DNA of 11,140 nt from Bacillota bacterium (GTDB lineage Bacteria > Bacillota > Bacilli > Thermoactinomycetales > DSM-44946), in the NCBI GenBank assembly GCA_021793745.1, contig JAJYSD010000010.1:1-11140 (forward strand). The letters are read 5' to 3'. Made by a program: the position numbers and the translations under genes. Position 1 is the stretch's first letter. Each line of letters opens with the position of its first letter. Under the pieces are notes generated by a model. The model was given only the letters and a program-made list of their open reading frames with translations. It made no database searches and was not told the DNA's origin. Shown here piece after piece: positions 1-6,384 of this stretch.

Positions 1-977
1 TCGATGAGACGGAGGCTATCAATCGGGCGGTGAAAAAGCTGAAGAAAAAGGGCGTCAGGGCCATCGTGGTGCTGGCCCACGTTCCGGGCTCCTCCGATTT
101 GGATGGAAGTGCGGCGACGGGTGAAATTGTGGAGGTGGCCGAGGCAGTGGATGATGAGGTGGACGTGATCTTTGCCGCCCATAGTCACCAGCACATGAAT
201 GCCGTGGTGGATGACAAGTTGTTGGTTCAGGCCTATTCTTCGGGAACGGCGTTGGCCGATGTGGATGTGGTGATCGACCGGCGGACGAAGGATATCGTCC
301 GGAAGCAGGCCGAAATTGTTACCGTTTGGCAGGAGGGGATCCGACCGGACCCCGAAATCCGGGAGATGATTGAATACTACGAAGAGAAGACTGCTCCGAT
401 CATCGATAAAGTGGTGGGAACCGCAGCGAAGACCCTCCGCCGCACGCAGAATGAAAGCGGCGAGTCGGAGCTGGGCAATCTCATCGCCGACGCCCAGCGG
501 GCTGCGATGGGGACGAATTTCGCCTTCATGAATCCCGGAGGGATCCGGGCGGATATCGAGCAGGGCGAGGTGACATGGGGAGAGCTGTTCACCGTCCAGC
601 CCTTTGGCAACCACCTGGTGAAGATGAGGCTGACGGGAGAGCAGATCCAGCGTTTGCTCAATCAACAGTGGCAACCGTCCAATACGCTATTCTTGCAGAT
701 TTCGGGACTTCGTTACACCTGGGATGATACCCGGCCGACCGGGGATAAAGTGGTGGAAATCTTCCTGCCCGACGGCACCCGCCTTGATCCGGAGGAGACC
801 TACACGGTGACCACCAACAGTTTTCTCGCCGAGGGGGGTGACAATTTTACCGTCTTTACGGAAGGGACCGACCGGGAGGTGGGGCCCGCCGACCTGGACG
901 CCCTCATCGATTATATCCGGCAACTGCCCCAGCCCTTTTCTGCGGAGATCGAGGGGCGAATTCAAAAACTCCGATAA
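1..977 (+). CDS. 5'-nucleotidase / bifunctional metallophosphatase (3' part, start outside window)
   Basis: Enzymes of the UshA/YfkN type hydrolyse nucleoside mono- or cyclic phosphates and are usually exported. The frame is open from base 3 to the TAA at 975-977 (324 codons); the true start, any signal peptide and the first metal-binding motifs lie upstream. The GTG at base 30 is internal, because homologous-looking sequence continues before it. Visible residues 1-90 are the end of the calcineurin-like metallophosphatase domain, with LAH (His26) and AHSHQH (His60, His62) as metal-ligand motifs; family members usually read GHTH at the latter. The rest is the C-terminal 5'-nucleotidase domain: LGNLIADA, the nucleotide-binding FMNPGGIRAD loop, and EGGDNF, which supplies the base-stacking aromatic. 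The protein ends soon after this domain, with no LPXTG or other wall anchor. Substrate is not determined. The family call is firm. Confidence 0.88.
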   Translation, partial: DETEAINRAVKKLKKKGVRAIVVLAHVPGSSDLDGSAATGEIVEVAEAVDDEVDVIFAAHSHQHMNAVVDDKLLVQAYSSGTALADVDVVIDRRTKDIVRKQAEIVTVWQEGIRPDPEIREMIEYYEEKTAPIIDKVVGTAAKTLRRTQNESGESELGNLIADAQRAAMGTNFAFMNPGGIRADIEQGEVTWGELFTVQPFGNHLVKMRLTGEQIQRLLNQQWQPSNTLFLQISGLRYTWDDTRPTGDKVVEIFLPDGTRLDPEETYTVTTNSFLAEGGDNFTVFTEGTDREVGPADLDALIDYIRQLPQPFSAEIEGRIQKLR

Positions 978-985
978 TCTTTCCA

Positions 986-1009
986 AAGCCCCGTTTCGGC
1001 GGGGTTTTT
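986..1009 (+). terminator. Rho-independent terminator of the nucleotidase gene
   Basis: Stem CCCCG (989-993) pairs with CGGGG (1000-1004) around a six-base loop, followed directly by five T residues (1005-1009). It begins 11 bases after the nucleotidase stop and separates that gene from tdh. Confidence 0.85.
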
Positions 1010-1029
1010 CGTTGTCTACCATCAATTGT

Positions 1030-1050
1030 ATGTCCGTCATAAATGGACAT
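1030..1050. repeat. Inverted repeat upstream of the tdh promoter (possible operator)
   Basis: ATGTCC (1030-1035) and GGACAT (1045-1050) are perfect 6-base inverted arms separated by 9 bases. The element ends four bases before the proposed -35 box of tdh, a usual place for a regulator site. No T-run follows, so it is not a terminator. The binding protein is unknown and chance occurrence is possible. Confidence 0.4.
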
Positions 1051-1054
1051 TCAC

Positions 1055-1083
1055 TTCCGCTCCGAAGGGCGATGTGATATAAT
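1055..1083 (+). promoter_or_regulatory. Promoter of tdh-kbl (extended -10, sigA type)
   Basis: A perfect TATAAT (1078-1083) is preceded by TGA, giving the extended -10 form TGnTATAAT. The -35 at 17-base spacing (1055-1060, TTCCGC) is poor, which an extended -10 can offset. Transcription would begin near 1090, leaving a leader of about 50 bases before the tdh start. Confidence 0.7.
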
Positions 1084-1122
1084 TTTCGTCGGATTCATCA
1101 GGATAATTGCAACCATATTCCC

Positions 1123-1138
1123 GAGAGGAGTGTCCTCT
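1123..1138 (+). promoter_or_regulatory. tdh ribosome-binding site inside a small hairpin
   Basis: The Shine-Dalgarno sequence GAGAGGAG (1123-1130) stands eight bases before the GTG start at 1139. The same bases form a perfect inverted repeat, AGAGGA (1124-1129), loop GTG, TCCTCT (1133-1138), so the site could be paired and hidden in the mRNA. The stem has only six pairs and a three-base loop, so its strength is uncertain. Confidence 0.5.
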
Positions 1139-2179
1139 GTGAGTGGAAAAATGCGTGCCCTGGTGAAACATCACCGGGCCTTTGGAGCGGAACTTCAGGA
1201 GGTGCCCATCCCGACGATCGGTCCGGATGAGGTGCTGATTCAGGTCAAATGTGCGACGATGTGCGGAACCGATGTGCATATCTATACATGGGACGATTGG
1301 GCGGCGGGACGGGTGAATCCCCCTTACGTGTTCGGCCACGAGTTTTCGGGGGTAGTGGTGGAGGTCGGCGAAAAAGTGACCTCCGTCAAGCCCGGGGATC
1401 GCGTCTCGGCGGAAACCCACATTGTCTGCGGAGTGTGTCCCCCTTGTCGAAGAGGGGAAGCCCATGTCTGCCTCAATACGAAGATCATCGGAGTGGACCG
1501 GGACGGCTGTTTTGCGGAGTATGTGGCGATGCCGGAGCAAAATCTGTGGAAAGTCGACGACGACCGTCCTTTTGAAATCGCTTCCGTCATGGAACCCATG
1601 GGCAATGCGGTCCACACGACGCTTTCCGGTCCGGTGGTCGGTAAAAAGGTGGCCGTGATCGGCTGCGGTCCCATCGGACTGATGGCGATCTCCGTGGCCA
1701 GGGCTGCCGGCGCGGCTACGGTGATCGCTTTGGATGTGAACGATTTCCGCCTCGACTTGGCCAACCGGATGGGGGCCACCCAATTGATCCACTCCGGTCG
1801 CGTCGATGCCGTGAAGGAGATCCTCTCGCTTACGGACGGCGAAGGGGTGGACGTGGTCCTGGAAATGTCGGGCCATCCCACGGCCATTCAACAGGGATTC
1901 CGCGTGTTGACGGGAGGCGGACGGATGGCGATGCTGGGTCTTCCCACCCGTCCCGTGGAGGTGGATATCACCCAGGACATCGTGTTCAAGGGGGTGACGG
2001 TTCACGGGATCACCGGGCGGCGGATGTTTGAGACCTGGGAGCAGACGGACGGGCTGTTAAAGACCGGGGCCATCGATCTGGAACCCTTGATTACGCATCG
2101 CCTCCCGCTGGAGGAATACGAAAAGGCCTTTGAGCTGATGATGAGTGGTCGTTGCGGAAAAGTGGTATTATATCCCTGA
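1139..2179 (+). CDS. tdh: L-threonine 3-dehydrogenase
   Basis: Zinc-dependent, NAD-linked cytosolic enzyme that oxidises L-threonine to 2-amino-3-ketobutyrate, the substrate of the next gene's product. The GTG at 1139 is chosen because it has a well-spaced Shine-Dalgarno and gives 346 residues, close to the E. coli (341) and B. subtilis (347) enzymes; in-frame codons further upstream give an unlikely leader, and ATG 1151 is the alternative. Catalytic-zinc residues are Cys42 (in MCGTDVHIY, a sequence typical of this enzyme rather than of general alcohol dehydrogenases), His67 and Glu68 (GHEF). The structural zinc is held by Cys97, Cys100, Cys103 and Cys111. The NAD-binding fold shows GCGPIG at 174-179, and EPMGNAVHT near 151-159 is another Tdh signature. 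No terminator lies before kbl, so the two form an operon. Confidence 0.95.
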   Translation: MSGKMRALVKHHRAFGAELQEVPIPTIGPDEVLIQVKCATMCGTDVHIYTWDDWAAGRVNPPYVFGHEFSGVVVEVGEKVTSVKPGDRVSAETHIVCGVCPPCRRGEAHVCLNTKIIGVDRDGCFAEYVAMPEQNLWKVDDDRPFEIASVMEPMGNAVHTTLSGPVVGKKVAVIGCGPIGLMAISVARAAGAATVIALDVNDFRLDLANRMGATQLIHSGRVDAVKEILSLTDGEGVDVVLEMSGHPTAIQQGFRVLTGGGRMAMLGLPTRPVEVDITQDIVFKGVTVHGITGRRMFETWEQTDGLLKTGAIDLEPLITHRLPLEEYEKAFELMMSGRCGKVVLYP

Positions 2180-2240
2180 GAAGCGGGTGGACTCGACACG
2201 GGACGATCCTGGGAATTTTTGTTCAGAAGGAGGAGAAGGG

Positions 2241-3416
2241 ATGCAGGGGCTGGAGCATCTGAACCGGGAAATTGAAGCTTGGCGCCAGGAAGGGGTATTT
2301 CGTCCGTTGACCGAAATCGAATCGGAACAGGGTGCCCGGGTGGTGATTCGCGGCAAGGAAGTGATTCAGCTTTCTTCCAACAATTATCTCGGCCTGACGA
2401 CCCATCCCCGGATGAGGGAAGCAGCCTTGGAAGCGGTTCGCACCTATGGCGCCGGAACGGGATCGGTCCGGACCATCGCTGGAACCTTTACCATGCATGA
2501 GGAGTTCGAGAAAAAGCTGGCCGAGTTCAAGCACACGGAAGCTGCTCTGGTATTTCAGTCCGGTTTTACCGCCAATGTCGGGGTGATTTCCTCCATCCTG
2601 GGAAAAGAGGATGTGGTGATCAGCGATGAGCTGAACCATGCCAGCATTATCGATGGCATCCGTTTGACCAAGGCGGCCCGCAGGATATACCGTCATTGCG
2701 ACTTGGATGATTTGGAGAAGGCGCTCAAGGAAACCCAATCGGCCCGTACCCGATTGGTTGTGACCGATGGGGTCTTCAGCATGGATGGGAATATTGCTCC
2801 GCTCGATGAGATTGTGGAGCTCTGCGAGAAGTATGATGCGATCGTGATGGTGGACGATGCCCACGCCAGCGGCGTCCTCGGCAAAAACGGCAGGGGGACG
2901 GTGGATCACTTCGGCTTGCACGGACGGGTCCACATTCAGGTGGGAACCTTGTCCAAGGCGATCGGAGTGCTGGGCGGATATGTGGCCGGCTCCCGCACCC
3001 TTCGGGATTATTTGATCCATCGCGCTCGCCCCTTCCTGTTCAGTACTTCCCATCCTCCGGCTGTGACGGCGGCCTGCAGTGCGGCGATTGATGTGCTGTT
3101 GGAGGAGCCGGAGATTATTGATCGCCTGTGGGAGAATACGAAGTTTTTCAAAGAGGGGCTGAAAAAGCTGGGATTTGATACCGGCAACAGTCAAACGCCG
3201 ATTACGCCGGTGATCGTCGGTGAAGGGGCGAAGGCGATGGCCCTGTCCGACGCCCTGTTTGAGGAGGGGGTTTACGCGCAGGGGATTGCGTACCCGACGG
3301 TTCCCAAAGACAAGGCCCGGGTGCGCACCATCGTTACCGCCAGCCATACGCGGGAAGATCTGCAGCAGGCGCTGGATGCCTTTGAACGGGCAGGGAAAAA
3401 GGTGGGCGTGCTCTGA
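2241..3416 (+). CDS. kbl: Glycine C-acetyltransferase (2-amino-3-ketobutyrate CoA ligase)
   Basis: PLP-dependent alpha-oxoamine synthase that splits 2-amino-3-ketobutyrate with CoA into glycine and acetyl-CoA, completing threonine breakdown begun by Tdh. The ATG at 2241 follows a near-ideal AAGGAGGA (2227-2234) at six bases and gives 391 residues, the normal Kbl length. Visible motifs are SNNYLGL (46-52), the VDDAHASG loop with Asp205 (pyridine nitrogen) and His208, and the PLP Schiff-base lysine Lys239 in [12 protein letters not shown]. The 34-residue Asp-Lys spacing equals that of E. coli Kbl (Asp210, Lys244). BioF (8-amino-7-oxononanoate synthase) is closely related and hard to exclude by motif alone, but the adjacent tdh, 61 bases upstream in the same unit, decides for Kbl. 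A terminator follows. Confidence 0.93.
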   Translation: MQGLEHLNREIEAWRQEGVFRPLTEIESEQGARVVIRGKEVIQLSSNNYLGLTTHPRMREAALEAVRTYGAGTGSVRTIAGTFTMHEEFEKKLAEFKHTEAALVFQSGFTANVGVISSILGKEDVVISDELNHASIIDGIRLTKAARRIYRHCDLDDLEKALKETQSARTRLVVTDGVFSMDGNIAPLDEIVELCEKYDAIVMVDDAHASGVLGKNGRGTVDHFGLHGRVHIQVGTLSKAIGVLGGYVAGSRTLRDYLIHRARPFLFSTSHPPAVTAACSAAIDVLLEEPEIIDRLWENTKFFKEGLKKLGFDTGNSQTPITPVIVGEGAKAMALSDALFEEGVYAQGIAYPTVPKDKARVRTIVTASHTREDLQQALDAFERAGKKVGVL

Positions 3417-3452
3417 TCGAGATATGCGGCAAATAAGCACCCCTCGGTTTTG

Positions 3453-3477
3453 GACCGGAGTTTTCCGGTCTTTTTTT
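3453..3477 (+). terminator. Rho-independent terminator of tdh-kbl
   Basis: GACCGGA (3453-3459), loop GTTT, TCCGGTC (3464-3470): a perfect seven-pair GC-rich stem followed by seven T residues (3471-3477). It lies 36 bases after the kbl stop and makes miaB a separate transcription unit. Confidence 0.93.
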
Positions 3478-3501
3478 ACATCTTGTTTAAAATATAGATT
3501 A

Positions 3502-3516
3502 GTTTGTTACACAAAC
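3502..3516. repeat. Palindrome and paired CACAAACC repeats
   Basis: GTTTGT (3502-3507), TAC, ACAAAC (3511-3516) is a perfect inverted repeat. The overlapping octamer CACAAACC (3510-3517) recurs exactly at 3530-3537, 20 bases away, about two helix turns. The arrangement could be a protein-binding site; no known consensus is recognised. Confidence 0.4.
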
Positions 3517-3531
3517 CATATAAATTTTCCA

Positions 3532-3572
3532 CAAACCGCTTTATCAAAGCCGTTTTTAAACGGCCCGGTTTG
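3532..3572. repeat. Nested inverted repeats, possible three-way-junction structure
   Basis: An outer stem CAAACCG (3532-3538) with CGGTTTG (3566-3572) encloses two inner hairpins: CTTT-ATC-AAAG (3539-3549) and CCGTTT-TT-AAACGG (3550-3563). All three stems pair without mismatch. No T-run follows, so it is not an ordinary terminator. It is immediately followed by GGAGGAGG (3572-3579), a Shine-Dalgarno-like sequence with no credible gene behind it. The element sits between the kbl terminator and the miaB promoter. Whether it is transcribed is unknown; no match to a known riboswitch or T-box is recognised. Confidence 0.45.
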
Positions 3573-3593
3573 GAGGAGGTGCAAGAGATTCCA

Positions 3594-3622
3594 TTGAACA
3601 GGTTCGTAAATTGATGTATAAT
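3594..3622 (+). promoter_or_regulatory. Promoter of miaB-ricA (sigA type)
   Basis: TTGAAC (3594-3599), a 17-base spacer, and a perfect TATAAT (3617-3622). Transcription would begin near 3629, giving a leader of about 45 bases before the miaB ATG. Confidence 0.8.
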
Positions 3623-3673
3623 TTATAAATTGCATAGGGAGAAATGTACTCATCGTGAAAGGTGTTGATATAG

Positions 3674-5155
3674 ATGAGCGATCGCTTGATGGAGGTGAGC
3701 CGGTACTTCGTCCCACCGAATCTCAAACAAGCAAAACGTCGGGGAAAGGAAGAAGTACAGGTCCTCCAGTTTGATGCGATTCCCGAGGATATGCGGGAAG
3801 TCGGCCGTGGAAAGCACTATTTGATTAAAACCTACGGCTGTCAGATGAATGTTCATGACAGTGAAACGATCGCGGGGATCCTGCAGCAGATGGGGTACCG
3901 TCCCACGGACAGGGAAGAGGATGCCGACGTGATCCTCCTCAACACCTGCGCTATCCGTGAAAACGCCGAGGACAAGGTGTTCGGCGAGCTGGGACGCTTA
4001 AAGCCCCTGAAGGTGGAGCGCCCCGGATTGATCCTCGGGGTGTGCGGTTGCATGTCCCAGGAAGAGGCGGTGATCCGTCGGATCTTGCAGCAGCATCAGT
4101 ACGTGGACCTGGTTTTCGGAACCCACAACATCCACCGGCTGCCGCATCTGCTCAAGGAGGCACTGTTCAGCAAGGAAATCGTGGTGGAGGTCTGGTCCAA
4201 AGAGGGGGATATCGTTGAAAACCTGCCGAAGGCTCGGGAAGATGGCCTGAAGGCGTGGGTAAACATCATGTACGGGTGTGACAAGTTCTGCACCTACTGC
4301 ATCGTCCCCTACACCCGCGGCAAAGAGCGGAGTCGCCGTCCGGAGGATGTATTGGCCGAAATCCGTGAGCTCGCCCGCAGGGGGTATCAGGAAGTGACGC
4401 TCCTGGGGCAAAACGTGAATGCCTACGGCAAGGATTTCACCGATCGTTCCTACACCTTTGCCCATCTGATGGATGATGTGCGCAAAATCGGCATTCCCCG
4501 GGTGCGGTTTACCACCAGCCATCCCCGCGACTTCGACGACCATCTGATCGAAGTGCTCGCCAAGGGTGGAAACCTGGTGGAGCACATCCACCTGCCCGTC
4601 CAGTCGGGAAGCAGCACGATTCTGAAGCGAATGGCCCGGAAGTACAACCGCGAACAATATCTGGAGCTGGTTCGCAAGATCCGGGAGGCGATTCCTCACG
4701 TCTCGCTGACGACGGACATCATTGTCGGTTTCCCGGGAGAGACCGAGGAGCAGTTTGAGGAAACCCTCTCTTTGGTCCGCGAGGTGGAGTACGATTCCGC
4801 CTTCACCTTTATCTACTCTCCCCGGGAAGGCACGCCGGCGGCCCGGATGGCGGACGACGTGCCCGCCGAAGTGAAAAAGGAACGCCTGCACCGTCTGAAT
4901 CGCCTGCAGGATGAAATCAGCCGCCGCAAGAACGAGAAGCTGCGCGGCCAGGTGGTTGAGGTGTTGGTGGAGGGAGAGAGCAGGAGAAACCCGGAAATCC
5001 TCTCCGGGCGCACCCGCACCAACAAATTGGTCAACTTCCGCGGGCCGAAGAGCTTGATCGGGGAGTTTGCCCATGTCCGGATCACCGAACCCCTTACCTA
5101 CACCCTCAAGGGTGAATGGGTTGAAACGGAATCGCTGGCCAAGGCGGGGATGTAA
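3674..5155 (+). CDS. miaB: tRNA-2-methylthio-N6-dimethylallyladenosine synthase (MiaB)
   Basis: Radical-SAM methylthiotransferase that adds the 2-methylthio group to i6A37 of tRNAs reading UNN codons. The MTTase domain carries auxiliary [4Fe-4S] cysteines Cys56 (TYGCQMN), Cys92 ([10 protein letters not shown]) and Cys126 (CGCMSQEE); Cys124 is an additional cysteine beside the third ligand. The SAM-cluster motif CxxxCxxC is Cys202, Cys206, Cys209 (GCDKFCTYC), followed by the radical-SAM barrel. A TRAM RNA-binding domain occupies roughly residues 420-485. The 493-residue length and close likeness to B. subtilis YmcB, including the N-terminal stretch RGKEEVQV, mark it as MiaB rather than MtaB or RimO. 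ATG 3674 has GAAAGGTG upstream; ATG 3689 is a weaker alternative. The stop is followed without a gap by the ricA start. Confidence 0.96.
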   Translation: MSDRLMEVSRYFVPPNLKQAKRRGKEEVQVLQFDAIPEDMREVGRGKHYLIKTYGCQMNVHDSETIAGILQQMGYRPTDREEDADVILLNTCAIRENAEDKVFGELGRLKPLKVERPGLILGVCGCMSQEEAVIRRILQQHQYVDLVFGTHNIHRLPHLLKEALFSKEIVVEVWSKEGDIVENLPKAREDGLKAWVNIMYGCDKFCTYCIVPYTRGKERSRRPEDVLAEIRELARRGYQEVTLLGQNVNAYGKDFTDRSYTFAHLMDDVRKIGIPRVRFTTSHPRDFDDHLIEVLAKGGNLVEHIHLPVQSGSSTILKRMARKYNREQYLELVRKIREAIPHVSLTTDIIVGFPGETEEQFEETLSLVREVEYDSAFTFIYSPREGTPAARMADDVPAEVKKERLHRLNRLQDEISRRKNEKLRGQVVEVLVEGESRRNPEILSGRTRTNKLVNFRGPKSLIGEFAHVRITEPLTYTLKGEWVETESLAKAGM

Positions 5156-5578
5156 ATGGCAAAAACCTTGCCGGCGCATCCCGTTTTGATTCAGGCTGAA
5201 CGGCTGGGCCGTCGACTGACGGAAACCGAAGAGGTCCGTCGATTTCGAGAAGCGGAGCGGCAGATTCAAAGGAGCCCGCGGGTCCAGGGGCTGATCGAGG
5301 AAATCAAGCGGAAACAAAAAGAATTGGTCCATGCGAAACATTATCAGAAGACGAACTACATCCGCCTGTTGGAGGAGGAGTTGGATCGGCTTCAGCGAGA
5401 ATTGGAGGATCTTCCGATTGTTCGGGAGTACCAACAATCTCAGGTGGAGATGAATGACCTGCTCCAGATGATTCAACAGGTGGTTGTCGACACGGTCTCC
5501 CAAAAAATCGCCGTCGAAACGGGAGGAAGTTTCACAGGCGGCTGCGGCAGCGGAGGTCCGTGCCGTTGCCGTTCATAA
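5156..5578 (+). CDS. ricA: RicA (YmcA), YlbF/YmcA-family RNase Y specificity factor
   Basis: In B. subtilis RicA joins RicF (YlbF) and RicT (YaaT) in a cytosolic complex that carries [4Fe-4S] clusters, directs RNase Y to certain operon mRNAs, and is needed for sporulation, competence and biofilm formation. This 140-residue protein (B. subtilis form about 143) is mainly charged helix, residues 10-115, as expected for the helical-bundle family. A Gly/Cys-rich tail has Cys130, Cys136 and Cys138, matching the Fe-S-ligating C-terminal cysteines of RicA. The ATG abuts the miaB stop (TAAATG), with only a weak Shine-Dalgarno (AAGGCGGGG) inside miaB, so translation is probably coupled to miaB. A strong terminator follows. 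RicF and RicT are not in this window. Confidence 0.9.
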   Translation: MAKTLPAHPVLIQAERLGRRLTETEEVRRFREAERQIQRSPRVQGLIEEIKRKQKELVHAKHYQKTNYIRLLEEELDRLQRELEDLPIVREYQQSQVEMNDLLQMIQQVVVDTVSQKIAVETGGSFTGGCGSGGPCRCRS

Positions 5579-5588
5579 CTTTTTTATC

Positions 5589-5618
5589 AACCCCGCAGGG
5601 TTTTCTGCGGGGTTTTTT
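5589..5618 (+). terminator. Rho-independent terminator of miaB-ricA
   Basis: AACCCCGCAG (5589-5598) pairs fully with CTGCGGGGTT (5605-5614) around loop GGTTTT; the T-run is 5613-5618. It starts 11 bases after the ricA stop and isolates cotE from the vegetative unit upstream. Confidence 0.95.
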
Positions 5619-5619
5619 G

Positions 5620-5648
5620 CACCCTAGTCATTTGCCCTGCATACAAAT
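5620..5648 (+). promoter_or_regulatory. Possible mother-cell-sigma promoter of cotE (sigE and/or sigK)
   Basis: CATACAAAT (5640-5648) matches CATACA of the sigma-E -10 consensus and the CATA of sigma-K. CACC at 5620-5623, 16 bases upstream, fits the loose sigma-K -35 (mACm); a good sigma-E -35 is not seen. Transcription would begin near 5655, about 27 bases before the cotE start. B. subtilis cotE is known to use mother-cell sigma factors, which favours this reading. CATTTG (5629-5634) and CAAATG (5644-5649) form an inverted repeat over the -10. Confidence 0.5.
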
Positions 5649-5681
5649 GGTACTGAACGATCGTTTGGAGGAGGGAGCACC

Positions 5682-6257
5682 GTGTCAAATAAAGATAAAG
5701 GACCGCAATACCGCCAAATCATCACCAAAGCGATCTGTGGCAGGGGTCGGAAGTTTTCCCAGTCGACGCATTCGATCGCACCTCCCGAGAACATATCCGG
5801 CATCCTCGGCGCCTGGATCATCAATCATACCTATAAAGCCAGCCAGGTGGGCGAAACGGTCGAAGTTACCGGTAGCTATGACGTAAACATCTGGTATTCC
5901 TTTGACGGAAACACCCAAACGGATGTGGCCAAGGAAACCATCCGCTATGTGGAACGCGTGCCGCTCAGCTACTATGACCGGAATGTTCGGGAAGGGACCA
6001 CGGAAGTAACCGCCGCTGTTACCCAGCCGCCCAATTGCATCGAAGCAAAGATCGCCGGCGGGGTTGTTCAAGTCAGTGTGGAGAAGGAATTTCTCGTGGA
6101 GATGATTGGCGAAACCAAGGTCTGTGTGGCCTGCTATCCGGACAGCTTTGACGAGTGGGATGACAAAGATCTGATCGTAAGCAACGAATCGGATGGGGAG
6201 ACCTTTGACTTCGATGATCTTGACCCCGATTTGATGGTGGATGATTTGGACGATTAG
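5682..6257 (+). CDS. cotE: Outer spore coat morphogenetic protein CotE
   Basis: CotE is made in the mother cell, coats the forespore and is required for outer coat assembly. The 191-residue product matches the family closely: YRQIITKA, GRKFSQSTHSI, ILGAWIINH, an IWYS motif, QPPNCIEA, and KEFLVEMIGETKV near the end of the folded part. The tail, residues 154-191, is strongly acidic (18 Asp/Glu in 38), as in B. subtilis CotE (181 residues), where the C-terminal end is involved in coat protein interactions. The GTG start at 5682 is set by GGAGGAGG (5667-5674) at seven bases and by the family N-terminus. Unlike B. subtilis CotE it has CVACYP before the tail, adding two cysteines. It forms a single-gene unit between two terminators. 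Confidence 0.95.
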   Translation: MSNKDKGPQYRQIITKAICGRGRKFSQSTHSIAPPENISGILGAWIINHTYKASQVGETVEVTGSYDVNIWYSFDGNTQTDVAKETIRYVERVPLSYYDRNVREGTTEVTAAVTQPPNCIEAKIAGGVVQVSVEKEFLVEMIGETKVCVACYPDSFDEWDDKDLIVSNESDGETFDFDDLDPDLMVDDLDD

Positions 6258-6285
6258 TCCCTTGACCAACATCCAGGATCGAAGC

Positions 6286-6308
6286 AGGAGGCGATTGCCT
6301 CCTTTTTT
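6286..6308 (+). terminator. Rho-independent terminator of cotE
   Basis: AGGAGGC (6286-6292), loop GATT, GCCTCCT (6297-6303): a perfect seven-pair stem running into six T residues (6303-6308). It separates cotE from the amidoligase gene, which therefore needs its own promoter. Confidence 0.92.
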
Positions 6309-6317
6309 CTTTGAGCT

Positions 6318-6346
6318 AACCTTCTCCCACGGCTCAACATATCATA
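6318..6346 (+). promoter_or_regulatory. Predicted sigma-K promoter of the amidoligase gene
   Basis: AACC (6318-6321), 16 bases, then CATATCATA (6338-6346). This satisfies every fixed position of the published B. subtilis sigma-K consensus (mACm, about 16 bases, CATAnnnTA). It lies between the cotE terminator and the next start; the expected start point near 6353 leaves a leader of about 32 bases containing the ribosome-binding site AAAGGGGAC (6370-6378). No sigA promoter is evident in the gap. The consensus is short, so expression data would be needed for certainty. Confidence 0.65.
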
Positions 6347-6384
6347 TTCAAAGGATTATACGGAACGCGAAAGGGGACAGCGCA

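Noticed and set aside
1037..2005. 322-codon minus-strand frame across tdh
   Set aside because: It runs over the tdh promoter and coding sequence and looks like a codon-bias shadow.
2223..3440. 405-codon open frame on the minus strand across kbl
   Set aside because: It is the reverse of a fully recognised gene, with no family resemblance; codon bias keeps the antisense frame open.
3579..3614. Eleven-codon GTG frame overlapping the GGAGGAGG at 3572-3579
   Set aside because: The start codon overlaps the Shine-Dalgarno itself, so no workable spacing exists; the later TTG at 3594 is too far away and is part of the miaB -35 box.
3644..3658. Four-codon frame ATG-TAC-TCA-TCG-TGA in the miaB leader, after GGGAGAA
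   Set aside because: It has no amino-acid bias or attenuator hairpin to suggest a leader peptide, and such short frames arise by chance.
3998..5503. 501-codon open frame on the minus strand across miaB and ricA
   Set aside because: It lies opposite a certain miaB coding sequence, has no recognisable domain and a His/Leu/Gln-rich composition typical of reversed GC-rich codons, and spans the miaB-ricA junction.
6241..6384. Upstream extension of the amidoligase frame to ATG 6241
   Set aside because: It would overlap the end of cotE, pass through a strong terminator and precede the predicted promoter; the ATG at 6385 has a proper ribosome-binding site.
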